Below, in pieces: positions 31,600 through 39,949 of a stretch of 64,000 nucleotides of DNA (positions are counted from its first letter, which is position 1; each line of letters starts with the position of its first letter). The DNA comes from Clostridia bacterium. Its GTDB lineage: Bacteria > Bacillota > Clostridia > UBA1212. The translations under genes and the position numbers were made by a program. The stretch spans positions 1 to 64,000 of the forward strand of contig JAFSVU010000026.1 in assembly GCA_017444825.1 (NCBI GenBank). Direction: 5' to 3'. The notes beneath the pieces were generated by a model that was not told the origin of the DNA, did not search any database, and saw nothing but the letters and a program-made list of their open reading frames with translations.

Positions 31600-34116
31600 G
31601 TGGACAGCAGACCGGTAAAAAATCAAAAGAAAACTAAAAAGCCGCTAACACCGGAAGAGAAAATGAAGAGGCGTTACAGGATATCCAGGGCTATCCGTAT
31701 TACCACTTCCAATCTTATTCTTGTCATTATTTTGACTGCATTTCTTGCGGCCGGCATTCTTGCGGGACTTCTGGGCGGCATTGCCATCGGATGCGTTATA
31801 ACGTCAAAGCCCCTCACTCTCAACGACCTGTATTCCACCGACCGCCAGACCGTTATATTTGATTCGGACGGAAACACAATGGTAACGCTCAAGAGTACCA
31901 TTGTCGAAAACTCCATCTGGGCAGGTATAGATGAGATCCCGGAAAACCTCAGAAACGCTTTTGTAGCTATAGAAGACGAGAGATTTTACACTCACAACGG
32001 CGTAGATCTTAAGAGGTCTGTCTCCGCTGTCGTCGGTTTCTTCGTTCCCGGTATGGGCTCCCACGGAGGAAGTACCATAACCCAGCAGCTTGTTAAAAAA
32101 GTAACCGGCGACGATGCCCATTCGGTTCCCCGTAAGATCCGGGAACAGTGGCGCGCTATACAACTGGAGAATCTTATTGACGATAAGGACAAGATACTTG
32201 AACTGTATCTTAACAGGATATATTTTGCCAACAACTGCTACGGTGTTCAGATCGCGGCCAACAAATATTTCGGTTGCAGTGTTTCGGATCTCTCCCTTGC
32301 CCAGTGCGCATATCTTGCAGGTATTCCCAACAATCCGAATAAATATAATCCCGCAACCACCACAGGCCGTCAGAACGAATACAAGAGACAGGTCATAATA
32401 CTTGATAAGATGCTTGAGCTTGGTTTCATAACCGAGGAGGAATATATCGAGGCTATCCAGACGGAACTTACGTTTAAGATCGACGAACAGACTCCTACTG
32501 AAACCAAAAAGCTGAACACCTACTCCTATTACACGGATATGGTCATCAAGACCGTCCGCGAAGATCTTGTTGCAAGCGGCTATACCGTTCAGGAAGCCAA
32601 CAACCTCATTTTCAACGGCGGTATCAACATCCAGACCACTCAGGACACGAGAGTTCAGAACATAGTCGACAGTATATTCACTGACGAAAACAACTTTAAG
32701 ATGAATATCGGAAGAGACCCGGAGGACTGCAGCCAGTGCGCTATTGCCATCATTGACCATGAAAAAGGTGAGATAGTGGCGATCTACGGCGGTTACGGCG
32801 AGAAAACTCAGAGTCTTACCTACAACAGAGCTACCGATATACAAAGGCAACCCGGTTCTACCATTAAGCCCCTTCTCGTTTACGGACCTCTTATCGACAG
32901 AGGGATCATAACTGCCGGTACTGCCATGGACGAGGAAGCTGAGCATCTGGATGCATCAAACACCGATCGCATCTGGCCGAGCAACTGGGATAACAAGATC
33001 CACGGCTACCTTAATGCCAGGTACGCCCTCCTCATGAGCTACAATATTCCGGCCGCTCACTTTTTTGTAAGGAACATGACTCTCTGCCTTGAATATCTCA
33101 AGCGTGAAGGCATTGATAAATTTGACGAGCCCTATGCATCAACAGCTCTCGGCGGCTTTAAAAAAGGCGTATCCCCTCTTGAGATGGCTGCAGGATACAG
33201 TGCTATCGCCAATGGTGGCGTTTACTATAAACCCATCTGCTACACCAAGGTATATACGACTTCCGGCGAGATCCTGCTGGACAATACTCAGCGTCAGGCT
33301 ACCATGGTATATGAGAATCCGGACACCGCCGCAGTGGTAACATCTATGCTTGAGAGCGTGTCCCACGACTCAAGATCCACAGGCCGTTTTTCGGCAATAT
33401 ACTACGGTGACACTGAACTTCCCCTTGGCGGCAAGACCGGTTCCACCACAGACCTTGTGGACTATTGGTTTGTAGGTTTTACCGGTTATTATACAGCTGC
33501 CTGCTGGTATGGTTATGATGACAGCAGTCCCTGCGACTCAAGTATCGAGGGCGGCTGGGCCACCACCATCTGGACCAAAGTAATGACCGAGATACATAGA
33601 GACCTTCCTATTAAAGATCTCCAGCGCAGCGACAACCTGGTAAAAGTTGAGATCTGCACAAGCTCAGGAAAACGCGCTACGGATATCTGCAAACGCGATC
33701 CGAGAGCTTCCCAGTGGGTATATGAAGAAGTTTACATTCCCGGCACTGAACCCGGACCGATGGAGTATTGTGACTGCCACGCCGAGAAAGAAGTATGCCT
33801 TGTATCCCGCGATCCCTACAACAAATATTGCCTCGCCACTGAATGGTGCAAGATAATGGGAAGCAGAGTACTGACCAATATCGGCCTTTACAGAAGCGAA
33901 GAAATGATAGCTTACATAGAAAAGACCATAAAAGACTACACCGAAGAATACGGGTCCGGCGGCGATCAGTTCCTTCCCGTGGACTGGGGCCAGGAGATGT
34001 CCCACTATTACTGCCCTACCTGCTATGAAAAAGCCAAGGCTATGGGGCTTGTGCCGGAGGATTACGTTTTCCCGGAGCATTATACGTTGGATGCTGAGGC
34101 CGAAGAACAAGATTAA
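31600..34116 (+). CDS. Class A penicillin-binding protein (PBP1A: glycosyltransferase and transpeptidase)
   Basis: An 838-residue bifunctional peptidoglycan synthase. Order: basic cytoplasmic tail, transmembrane helix (residues 37-66), GT51 domain with catalytic Glu125 in AIEDERFYTHNGVD and GGSTITQQLVKK, ELYLNRIYFANNCYGVQIAA, then the transpeptidase with Ser420 in PGSTIKP, SYN at 480-482 and KTGS at 612-615. The C-terminal extension (about 650-838) is Cys-rich (YCDCHAEKEVC, YYCPTCYEK) and may form a metal or disulfide module. The start is GTG, with GGAG nine bases before. The transcript runs into the heptamer repeat array and its terminator. Confidence 0.94.
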   Translation: MDSRPVKNQKKTKKPLTPEEKMKRRYRISRAIRITTSNLILVIILTAFLAAGILAGLLGGIAIGCVITSKPLTLNDLYSTDRQTVIFDSDGNTMVTLKSTIVENSIWAGIDEIPENLRNAFVAIEDERFYTHNGVDLKRSVSAVVGFFVPGMGSHGGSTITQQLVKKVTGDDAHSVPRKIREQWRAIQLENLIDDKDKILELYLNRIYFANNCYGVQIAANKYFGCSVSDLSLAQCAYLAGIPNNPNKYNPATTTGRQNEYKRQVIILDKMLELGFITEEEYIEAIQTELTFKIDEQTPTETKKLNTYSYYTDMVIKTVREDLVASGYTVQEANNLIFNGGINIQTTQDTRVQNIVDSIFTDENNFKMNIGRDPEDCSQCAIAIIDHEKGEIVAIYGGYGEKTQSLTYNRATDIQRQPGSTIKPLLVYGPLIDRGIITAGTAMDEEAEHLDASNTDRIWPSNWDNKIHGYLNARYALLMSYNIPAAHFFVRNMTLCLEYLKREGIDKFDEPYASTALGGFKKGVSPLEMAAGYSAIANGGVYYKPICYTKVYTTSGEILLDNTQRQATMVYENPDTAAVVTSMLESVSHDSRSTGRFSAIYYGDTELPLGGKTGSTTDLVDYWFVGFTGYYTAACWYGYDDSSPCDSSIEGGWATTIWTKVMTEIHRDLPIKDLQRSDNLVKVEICTSSGKRATDICKRDPRASQWVYEEVYIPGTEPGPMEYCDCHAEKEVCLVSRDPYNKYCLATEWCKIMGSRVLTNIGLYRSEEMIAYIEKTIKDYTEEYGSGGDQFLPVDWGQEMSHYYCPTCYEKAKAMGLVPEDYVFPEHYTLDAEAEEQD

Positions 34117-34500
34117 GTTTAAACGGTGCCGCTTTTAGTTAGAGCGTGTGCCGGACAAAGTAATAAGTAAGAAGTAATAAATAATAGTTTGAGGGAGTGC
34201 CGCCCAGGTAATAAGTAATAGTTTGAGGGAGTGCCACTTTTAGTTAGAGCGTGTGCCGGATAAAGTAATAAGTAAGAGGTAATAAATAATAGTTTGAGGG
34301 AGTGCCGCTTTTAGTTAGAGCGTGTGCCGGACAAAGTAATAAGTAAGAAGTAAAAGGTAAGAAGTGCGAGACGCGAGCGGTGCCGGACAAGGTAATAAGT
34401 AAAATGTAAAAAGTAACAGGTTACTGCGTAAGGGGTGCCGCTTGGATAAAAAGGGGGTGCCGCTTTAAGTAATAAGTAAAAGGTATTAGGTAAAAAGTGC
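34117..34500 (+). repeat. Heptamer and GTGCCG-module repeat array 1, abutting the PBP1A stop codon
   Basis: Directly after the PBP1A stop codon comes an array alternating two modules: runs of a degenerate heptamer GTAANAR (for example GTAATAA GTAAGAA GTAATAA) and GC-rich pieces built on GTGCCG, such as GGTGCCGGACAAAG and GTGCCGCTTTTAGTTAGAGC. About five to six module pairs can be counted. The orientation is the same as that of the upstream gene. Homologous arrays follow thrS and the MATE gene. No coding potential is believed; apparent reading frames on the other strand are low-complexity Leu/Tyr repeats. Confidence 0.9.
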
Positions 34501-34536
34501 GGGCGCTTTGGATCGGATTCCGGGCGCCCGATTTTT
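34501..34536 (+). terminator. Terminator after repeat array 1
   Basis: GGGCGC (34501-34506) pairs with GCGCCC (34524-34529), followed by ATTTTT. It would end the PBP1A transcript after the array. Confidence 0.6.
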
Positions 34537-34609
34537 AATATCGTAAAAGATAAGAATCTTGAAGCAGGTGAAACCTATACCATGAAAAAATATCCGGGCA
34601 AAGCCCGGC

Positions 34610-34641
34610 ATCATAGTTCGGGGGCTATGGCCCCTTATTTT
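34610..34641 (+). terminator. Left inverted terminator-like hairpin flanking the four-helix-bundle gene
   Basis: ATCATAG, then CGGGGGCTATGGCCCC and TTATTTT. It closely matches the reverse complement of the hairpin at 35392-35425 (ATCATAG..CGGGG.CT..GGCCCCTT). A second small hairpin, CCGGGC/GCCCGG, lies just upstream at 34594-34608. Confidence 0.6.
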
Positions 34642-34646
34642 ACCAG

Positions 34647-34722
34647 AGCGGGTTCGTGAAGACCCGTCAATGGCGACATTTGCCGCTAGTTTTGACCATT
34701 GGCGAGTGCTTTCGAACCTGCT
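34647..34722. other. Structured intergenic element with nested inverted repeats
   Basis: AGCGGGTTCG (34647-34656) pairs with CGAACCTGCT (34713-34722) with one G-T wobble, and CAATGG (34668-34673) pairs with CCATTG (34696-34701) inside it. The layout suggests a folded RNA or DNA element next to the 3' end of the four-helix-bundle gene. It matches no RNA family that I recognise. Confidence 0.4.
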
Positions 34723-34730
34723 AAAAAGTT

Positions 34731-35117
34731 TTATGCGACATATTTGTAATTTGCTCTTGACGCGCTTTCGAGCTTTGCTTTGGTTGTATTAACGGCAGAT
34801 ATAAGCATCCTTTTCAGCGACAGACACCTGTCCATGACCGGCTTAAAATATAATTCATCGATCTTTCCGGCTCTATATAACACCTTAAGCCATTTCTCGG
34901 TTTCGTTAGCCTCTTTCAAAGCTATTTTTAATTTATGGGCAAAATCTGCCGTGCTCTCAGCATATACCGCCTCGGCGATATTGGCGCCAATGGACGTCCC
35001 CGAATTCAAGATCTGCGATGAAATGTCGTAATCACGTTGTGCATTTAGATTGTCCGAAAGCCGGACTATAATTACCGAAAACTCTTCTGACTGAATAACC
35101 AATTGACTGTTGCGCAT
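34731..35117 (-). CDS. Four-helix-bundle protein (S23/IVS-encoded protein family)
   Basis: A 128-residue all-helical protein. Seen: RLSDNLNAQRDYDISSQILN, the family hallmark SGTSIGANIAEAVYAEST, ADFAHKLKIALKEANETEKW and LKRMLISAVNTTKAK. Known: this family was first found in intervening sequences of 23S rRNA genes and is widespread as stand-alone genes; related folds serve as accessory proteins of diversity-generating retroelements. Here it is not in an rRNA gene and no reverse transcriptase is adjacent. The ATG at 35117 follows GGGAGG by 8 bases. It lies between two convergent genes, flanked by inverted terminator-like hairpins and then by inverted repeat arrays, which suggests arrival as a small cassette. 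Confidence 0.88.
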   Translation of the reverse strand: MRNSQLVIQSEEFSVIIVRLSDNLNAQRDYDISSQILNSGTSIGANIAEAVYAESTADFAHKLKIALKEANETEKWLKVLYRAGKIDELYFKPVMDRCLSLKRMLISAVNTTKAKLESASRANYKYVA

Positions 35118-35323
35118 ATTAATTTCCTCCCTGACCCGATGGGTCAAACCGGCCTGTTATCACCGGTCTTCCTAACGCTTCTTTCCTTTTAAAAATTAAC
35201 CGAAACACCGTCTTTCGACTGATATAATTATATCATTTTTATCGTATTTTTGCAAGAAAAATCACGCTTAACCTGCTTTAATTGTTTGAAATTATTTCAC
35301 ACAATAACACGTCCGAAATGCAT

Positions 35324-35363
35324 CGTCAAGGGTCAAAACAAGCGGCCTCCGCCGCCCTTGACG
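35324..35363. repeat. Nested inverted repeat upstream of the four-helix-bundle gene
   Basis: CGTCAAGGG (35324-35332) pairs with CCCTTGACG (35355-35363), with an inner GCGGC/GCCGC hairpin. The rest of 35118-35460 holds no gene that I can support; an ATATAAT-like -10 lies near 35222-35235 on the minus strand. Confidence 0.5.
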
Positions 35364-35391
35364 AAGCCTCTCGAACATGCTTAAAACATAA

Positions 35392-35425
35392 ACAAGGGGC
35401 CCTAAGGCCCCGGGCTATGATATAT
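35392..35425 (-). terminator. Right inverted terminator-like hairpin, likely thrS terminator
   Basis: On the minus strand: ATCATAG, CCCGGGGCC, TTA, GGGCCCC, TTGTTT. A GC-rich stem followed by a T-rich tail, homologous in inverted orientation to the hairpin at 34610-34641. Confidence 0.65.
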
Positions 35426-35459
35426 TCAAATCTATTGATCGCCGGCGCCAACCGTCCCG

Positions 35460-35848
35460 CTCACCTTTTACTTAGTACTTCTTACTTATTACCTGAGCGG
35501 CACTCCCTTTAACTTAAGGCGGCACCCCTCACGCAGTGACCCTTTACCTTTTACCTTTTACCTCTTACCTATTACCTTGTCCGGCACCGCTCAAACTAAA
35601 GCGGCACCCCCCCGCGTCAGCGCAACTATTACTTATTACCTCTTACTTATTACCTTGTCCGGCACCGCTCAAACTAAAAGCGGCACCCCTTCGCGTCAGC
35701 GCAACTATTCCCTATCACCTCTTACTTATTACTTTGTCCGGCACCGCTCTAACTAAAAGCGGCACCCCTCCGCGTCAGCGCAACTATTACCTATTACCTC
35801 TTACTTATTACTTTGTCCGGCACCGCTTAAACTTTGCGGCACCCCTTC
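35460..35848 (-). repeat. Repeat array 2, abutting the thrS stop codon, 78-79 bp period
   Basis: The same modules as array 1 but in inverted orientation, again starting at a stop codon. Here they are regular: the marker GTCCGGCACCGCT (plus strand) recurs at 35579, 35657, 35736 and 35815, a period of 78-79 bp. Each unit contains heptamers (GTAATAA, GTAAGAG, GTAATAG on the minus strand), a GCGCTGACGCG piece, GGGGTGCCGC, TTTTAGTT and GCGGTGCCGGACAAAG. Confidence 0.9.
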
Positions 35849-37633
35849 TTACTTTCTTGCTTTGATGCGGTCAACCAGCTTCGCCTTAAACCCTTCAACA
35901 GTATCGGAAACTGTCTGATCTGTCTCTCTGTCTCTTACGGAGATAGTGCCTTCGGCAATCTCTTTCTCGCCAATGATGACCATGTAGGGGGCTTTGTCGT
36001 CCTGTCTTGCGCTTCTGATCTTATAACCGATCTTCTCATCTCTGTCATCAAGCTCTGCGCGGATACCGGCATTTCTAAGTTCGTTCCAGACATTCTTTGC
36101 GTAATCAATGCTCTTCTCGGAAACAGGAAGGACTTTGACTTGTACAGGTGAAAGCCAGAGGGGGAATACGCCCTTAGTTTCTTCAATAAGGTAAGCCATG
36201 AATCTGTCAAGACTTCCGAGAATAGCGCGGTGAAGGACTACAGGAGTCTTTTCTGTTCCGTCTCTGTCTATGTAAGTGAGTTGGAACTTTGCAGGCAGGC
36301 AGAAATCCAGCTGGCAGGTAGAAAGCGTGTATTCCGCACCGACAGCGGGCTGTACGTTAACGTCAAGCTTCGGGCCGTAGAACGCAGCTTCACCGATTTC
36401 CTCTGTAAAGCTGATGCCGAGGTCTGTGAGCACCTCTCTCAAAGCTGATTCAGCATGCTCCCACATTTCATCGTCCTGGTGATATTTGACCTTGTCCTCA
36501 GGGTCTCTGAGTGAAAGAACACATCGGTAATCCGTGATTCCAAAATCCTTGTATACGTCAAAGATAAGATCCACAACACTGCTGACTTCGCTCTTGATCT
36601 GCTCGGGAGTAACAAACAGATGTGCGTCGTTCTGGCAGAAATGTCTGCCTCTCTCAATACCCTTAAGTGTGCCACTGGGTTCAAAACGGAAATCGTGGGC
36701 TATCTCACCGATGCGGATGGGGAGATCTCTGTATGAATGAGGCTGGTTTGCGTAAATCATCATGTGATGGGGGCAGTTCATTGGTCTTAAAACAAACTGC
36801 TCCTGTTCAACCTCCATCATCGGGAACATGTTGTCTCTGTAGTGATCCCAGTGTCCGCTTGTTTTGTATAGATCGACCGTACCGACGCAGGGAGTGAGAA
36901 CGTGCTGATAACCAAGGAGCCGCTCCTTCTCTTTAATATAGTTTTCAAGCTCCTGCCAAATGGTGTAGCCTTTGGGGAGGAACATGGGAAGACCTTTTCC
37001 GATGAGGTCGTCAGTCATGAAGAGCTTCATGGCCTTGCCGATCTTACGGTGGTCACGGGCCTTGGCTTCCTGAACAGCAGCCTCGTAAGCATCAAGTTCT
37101 TCCTGGGAACGGAATGCGACGCCATTGATCCTGGTGAGCATCTTGTTCTTCTGATCGTTTTTCCAATACGCACCGGAAACAAAAGTCAGGCGGAAAGCCT
37201 TAAGAGCTTTTGTGTAGGTTATATGGGGCCCGACGCACATATCGATATAGTCGCCCTGCTGGTAAAATGTTATTCTTGCATCGTCAGGAAGATCGCCAAT
37301 GTGCTCAGCTTTGTAAACCTCGCCCCGCCCTTTCATAAGTTCTACAGCTTCCGCTCTGGGCAGTTCATAAACCTTAAAAGGCAGATTTTCCTTCGCTATC
37401 TTGCGCATCTCCTGCTCTATCTTTGGCAGATCGTCCTCGCCGATAACGACATCGCCAAAATCGATATCGTAATGGAATCCCTTATCGGTAGCCGGTCCAT
37501 AACCAAAATGAGCATCGGGGTAAAGGCGTTTGACAGCCTGCGCCATAATGTGAGCGGCGGAATGTCGCAGCACTTCAATTTCTTCTTCCTGTGGACATTC
37601 TGCAACATGTCCGTCATTCAAAAGTACTTTCAT
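35849..37633 (-). CDS. thrS: Threonyl-tRNA synthetase lacking the N-terminal TGS domain
   Basis: A 594-residue class II synthetase. Seen: editing domain LRHSAAHIMAQAVKRLYPDA and GYGPATDKGFHYDIDF, catalytic core with zinc ligands in RPMNCPHHMMIY, QNDAHLF and VVLHRAILGSLDR, motif 2 IAHDFRFEPSGTLKGIERGR, and the anticodon-binding domain QVKVLPVSEKSIDYA. The TGS domain (about 60 residues) that opens most ThrS proteins is missing; the protein starts MKVLLNDGHVAECPQ and enters the editing domain by residue 25. The leader is about 65 bases and shows no T-box. The gene is followed immediately by repeat array 2. Confidence 0.94.
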   Translation of the reverse strand: MKVLLNDGHVAECPQEEEIEVLRHSAAHIMAQAVKRLYPDAHFGYGPATDKGFHYDIDFGDVVIGEDDLPKIEQEMRKIAKENLPFKVYELPRAEAVELMKGRGEVYKAEHIGDLPDDARITFYQQGDYIDMCVGPHITYTKALKAFRLTFVSGAYWKNDQKNKMLTRINGVAFRSQEELDAYEAAVQEAKARDHRKIGKAMKLFMTDDLIGKGLPMFLPKGYTIWQELENYIKEKERLLGYQHVLTPCVGTVDLYKTSGHWDHYRDNMFPMMEVEQEQFVLRPMNCPHHMMIYANQPHSYRDLPIRIGEIAHDFRFEPSGTLKGIERGRHFCQNDAHLFVTPEQIKSEVSSVVDLIFDVYKDFGITDYRCVLSLRDPEDKVKYHQDDEMWEHAESALREVLTDLGISFTEEIGEAAFYGPKLDVNVQPAVGAEYTLSTCQLDFCLPAKFQLTYIDRDGTEKTPVVLHRAILGSLDRFMAYLIEETKGVFPLWLSPVQVKVLPVSEKSIDYAKNVWNELRNAGIRAELDDRDEKIGYKIRSARQDDKAPYMVIIGEKEIAEGTISVRDRETDQTVSDTVEGFKAKLVDRIKARK

Positions 37634-37701
37634 ATTTCAAGATCTCCTGCCTTAATATAACTCTTATTTGCGTTTGTGGTCTTATTCCACATACCTTGGT
37701 G

Positions 37702-37730
37702 AGTATACTACAAAAGAGTAATTCTTTCCA
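37702..37730 (-). promoter_or_regulatory. thrS promoter
   Basis: TGGAAA (37725-37730), 17-bp spacer, TATACT (37702-37707) on the minus strand; AGGAGA precedes the start codon. Confidence 0.6.
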
Positions 37731-37745
37731 CTGTTTTCCGAAGAA

Positions 37746-37765
37746 GGCGGAGAAATAACTCCGCC
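37746..37765 (-). terminator. Terminator after the tyrosine recombinase gene
   Basis: GGCGGAG/CTCCGCC stem with a 6-base loop, followed by TTCTT on the minus strand. Confidence 0.65.
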
Positions 37766-37795
37766 CTCCCCCTTAATAATTTAGTTTAATTGCAG

Positions 37796-38641
37796 TTACA
37801 GAGTTAGATGCATCTTTTCCAGCTTCTTTCTGTGCTCGGAACCCGTGGATACTATATATATCCTTGTGGTGTTGATATTGCTGTGGCCAAGGACATCTGC
37901 CAGCTTTGCAATGTCGTTGTCGAGATTATAAAAGCTGCGTGCGAAAAGGTGCCTTAAATTGTGAGGGAAGACCTTGGAGGGATTTACCTTGGCGACTTTG
38001 CAAAGACCTTTCATCCTGTGCCAGATGAGCGAGCGGTTTACCGGATTTCCGACCTTAGTAAGAAATACAGGACCTTCCTTAATGCCCCTCTTTTTGCAAT
38101 AATCGACCAGCTTTTTCTGGAGCTCGCTGACGATAAATATCGTTCTGATTTTGCCCTTGCAGGACACAACAGCCTCACCGTTGATCACTGCTTCAACCGT
38201 CACAAATTCAAGCTCTGAAACCCGGATGCCCGTCGAACAGATGGTCTGAAGAATAAGGCACATAGTTTCATCTTTTCTGTTGCAGGCGGCCTTGACCAGC
38301 GAAAAATATTCTGACTTAGAGAGTTCCTTTTCTTCTGAACAGAATATCTGCTGCTGGATCTTGATGGATTTTACGTGAATATCGTTCCAGTCAAGGTACC
38401 TGAAAAGGCTGTTGATGCTTGCAAGCATTGAATTGATGCTTCTTACCGCATAGCCAAGCAGCCGAAGATCCTCTTTATAGGCAATAACGAGCTCCTTGGT
38501 TATACATTTTCCCCCTGCATAATCGCAAAACCTTTTGGCATCTCTGGTGTACTTTTCGATCGTTGCCGCCGACCTTTCTTCCAGAACCAAATTGTCCCGG
38601 AATCCACCAATCATTTCCTGTGTTAAAACTTTCTCATTCAT
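37796..38641 (-). CDS. Tyrosine recombinase (XerC/D-like integrase)
   Basis: A 281-residue site-specific recombinase. Seen: an N-terminal SAM-like core-binding domain (RSAATIEKYTRDAKRFCDYA), then the catalytic residues Arg in STGIRVSELEFV, Lys in CKGKIRTIFI, His-x-x-Arg in FPHNLRHLFARSFY, His in LGHSNINTTRIYI, and the Tyr of RIYIV. All are present. No attachment site, phage gene or ICE gene was found nearby, so this may be a chromosomal resolvase-type recombinase rather than a prophage integrase. It ends at its own terminator ahead of thrS. Confidence 0.88.
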   Translation of the reverse strand: MNEKVLTQEMIGGFRDNLVLEERSAATIEKYTRDAKRFCDYAGGKCITKELVIAYKEDLRLLGYAVRSINSMLASINSLFRYLDWNDIHVKSIKIQQQIFCSEEKELSKSEYFSLVKAACNRKDETMCLILQTICSTGIRVSELEFVTVEAVINGEAVVSCKGKIRTIFIVSELQKKLVDYCKKRGIKEGPVFLTKVGNPVNRSLIWHRMKGLCKVAKVNPSKVFPHNLRHLFARSFYNLDNDIAKLADVLGHSNINTTRIYIVSTGSEHRKKLEKMHLTL

Positions 38642-38747
38642 TCTATTTTACCTCCTATAGAATTAGAATATTCGTAAAGTATATAAAATGAGGCAATTTT
38701 AATTCAAGGTCATTAAACGCCAATGCTCCGGCTATGAGTATTTCACA

Positions 38748-38777
38748 CTTCAAAGACAATTATAAAAGTGATATAAT
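38748..38777 (+). promoter_or_regulatory. Promoter of the nagA-ROK operon
   Basis: TTCAAA (38748-38753), 18-bp spacer, TATAAT (38772-38777); GGAGG at 38798-38802 precedes the ATG by 7 bases. Confidence 0.65.
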
Positions 38778-38809
38778 CCGCATATACATCAAATTCCGGA
38801 GGATTGTTT

Positions 38810-39949
38810 ATGAGATCATTGGTTAACGGAAAGATAATATTAAAAGACAGAATACTTGATGGATATTCCCTGATAATTTGTGAAAAGATCGAGGGAATTG
38901 TTAAAGCAGGCGGAGAACCGAAGGATTCTGAGATCGTCGACTGCAAGGGCTGCTATATTGCTCCCGGTCTTATCGATCTTCACATCCACGGCTATCTCGG
39001 AAAAGACGTATGCGACTGCGATGAAGGATCCATTCGAACTATCGCATCAGGCATAATTAAGAACGGCGTCACGGGTTTTCTACCGACCACAATGACCGTC
39101 TCTATGGACGTGATCGAAAAAGCCATTCAGGTCTGCGGAAAACTTATGGAAGAAAGCAAGACCTGGCAGGGAACGCAGATCCTGGGAGTTCACGCGGAAG
39201 GTCCCTTTATAAATCCTTCTAAAAAAGGCGCTCAGAACGAGAATTACATAAAAAAACCGGATGCAACATTTGTGGAAAAATATAAAGATATCATAAGAAT
39301 CATAACTCTTGCGCCGGAGATGGACCCGGGTTTTACCGAGATCGAGAAAATGAGAAACAACACAGACGTTCTGGTTTCAATGGGCCATACAGACGCAGAC
39401 TACGACACCGCCCTTTCCTCCACAGCCTGCGGCGTCCGCCATGCCACCCACCTTTACAATGCTATGAGCGGTCCAAATTCCAGGAAACCCGGCGTTGTCA
39501 CAGCCGCCTTAAATTCCGACGTGACCTGCGAGATCATAGTAGACACCTTCCACGTACATCCCGCTAATTACGAGCTTGTATATAGAATGAAGGGAAGGAA
39601 GCTTTGCTTTATAACTGACTGCCTACCGGCTGGAGGTCTCCCCGAGGGTGAATATACGCTGGGCGGTCAAAAATTCATATCAAAGGGTATCGAATGCAGA
39701 CTTCCCGACGGCACTATCGCAGGCTCCGTTTTGAAGCTAAATAAGGGGATTATGAATTTTTATAAAAACACAAATGTTCCGCTCTGGGAATGCGTTAATT
39801 GCGCTTCCCTTAATCCGGCGACGGCCATTGGTTATGGTAAGACCAAGGGCTCGATCGAAGTCGGCAAGGATGCGGATCTGATAATTGTTAATGAAGATTT
39901 TGATGTTTTAAAGACTATGATCGGAGGAGTGATCAAATATGAAGCTTAA
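38810..39949 (+). CDS. nagA: N-acetylglucosamine-6-phosphate deacetylase
   Basis: A 379-residue amidohydrolase that removes acetate from GlcNAc-6-phosphate in amino-sugar catabolism. Seen: YIAPGLIDLHIHGYLGKDV with the metal-binding HxH, TTMTVSMDV, the metal Glu in LGVHAEGPFINPSKKGAQ, SMGHTDADYDTA, GVRHATHLYNAMSG with the second His, and LNPATAIGYGKTKGSIEVGKDADL. The ATG at 38810 has GGAGG at the right distance; a TTG two codons earlier is less likely. It overlaps the ROK gene by 11 bases, so the two products probably work together on amino sugars from peptidoglycan or host glycans. Confidence 0.94.
   Translation: MRSLVNGKIILKDRILDGYSLIICEKIEGIVKAGGEPKDSEIVDCKGCYIAPGLIDLHIHGYLGKDVCDCDEGSIRTIASGIIKNGVTGFLPTTMTVSMDVIEKAIQVCGKLMEESKTWQGTQILGVHAEGPFINPSKKGAQNENYIKKPDATFVEKYKDIIRIITLAPEMDPGFTEIEKMRNNTDVLVSMGHTDADYDTALSSTACGVRHATHLYNAMSGPNSRKPGVVTAALNSDVTCEIIVDTFHVHPANYELVYRMKGRKLCFITDCLPAGGLPEGEYTLGGQKFISKGIECRLPDGTIAGSVLKLNKGIMNFYKNTNVPLWECVNCASLNPATAIGYGKTKGSIEVGKDADLIIVNEDFDVLKTMIGGVIKYEA

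Noticed and set aside
31804-32946. A 380-codon open frame antisense to the PBP1A gene
   Set aside because: It mirrors codon usage of a clear penicillin-binding protein gene and shows no family motif or start signals.
34117-35848. Possible CRISPR array
   Set aside because: Modules are degenerate heptamers and GTGCCG pieces without constant repeat and variable spacers, and no cas genes are present.
35282-35865. Open frames rich in Leu, Tyr and Pro across the repeat arrays (also 41402-41794)
   Set aside because: They are translations of the heptamer on the strand that lacks stop codons; no ribosome binding site, low complexity, not conserved protein.
36902-37660. A 252-codon open frame antisense to thrS
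   Set aside because: Shadow frame inside conserved ThrS coding sequence.
37634-37701. T-box leader ahead of thrS (and ahead of trpS at 29261-29294)
   Set aside because: Leaders are too short and lack the GGGTGG-type T-box sequence and a terminator/antiterminator pair.
37796-38641. Prophage or integrative element marked by the tyrosine recombinase
   Set aside because: No phage, conjugation or attachment-site evidence lies on either side; neighbours are thrS and nagA.
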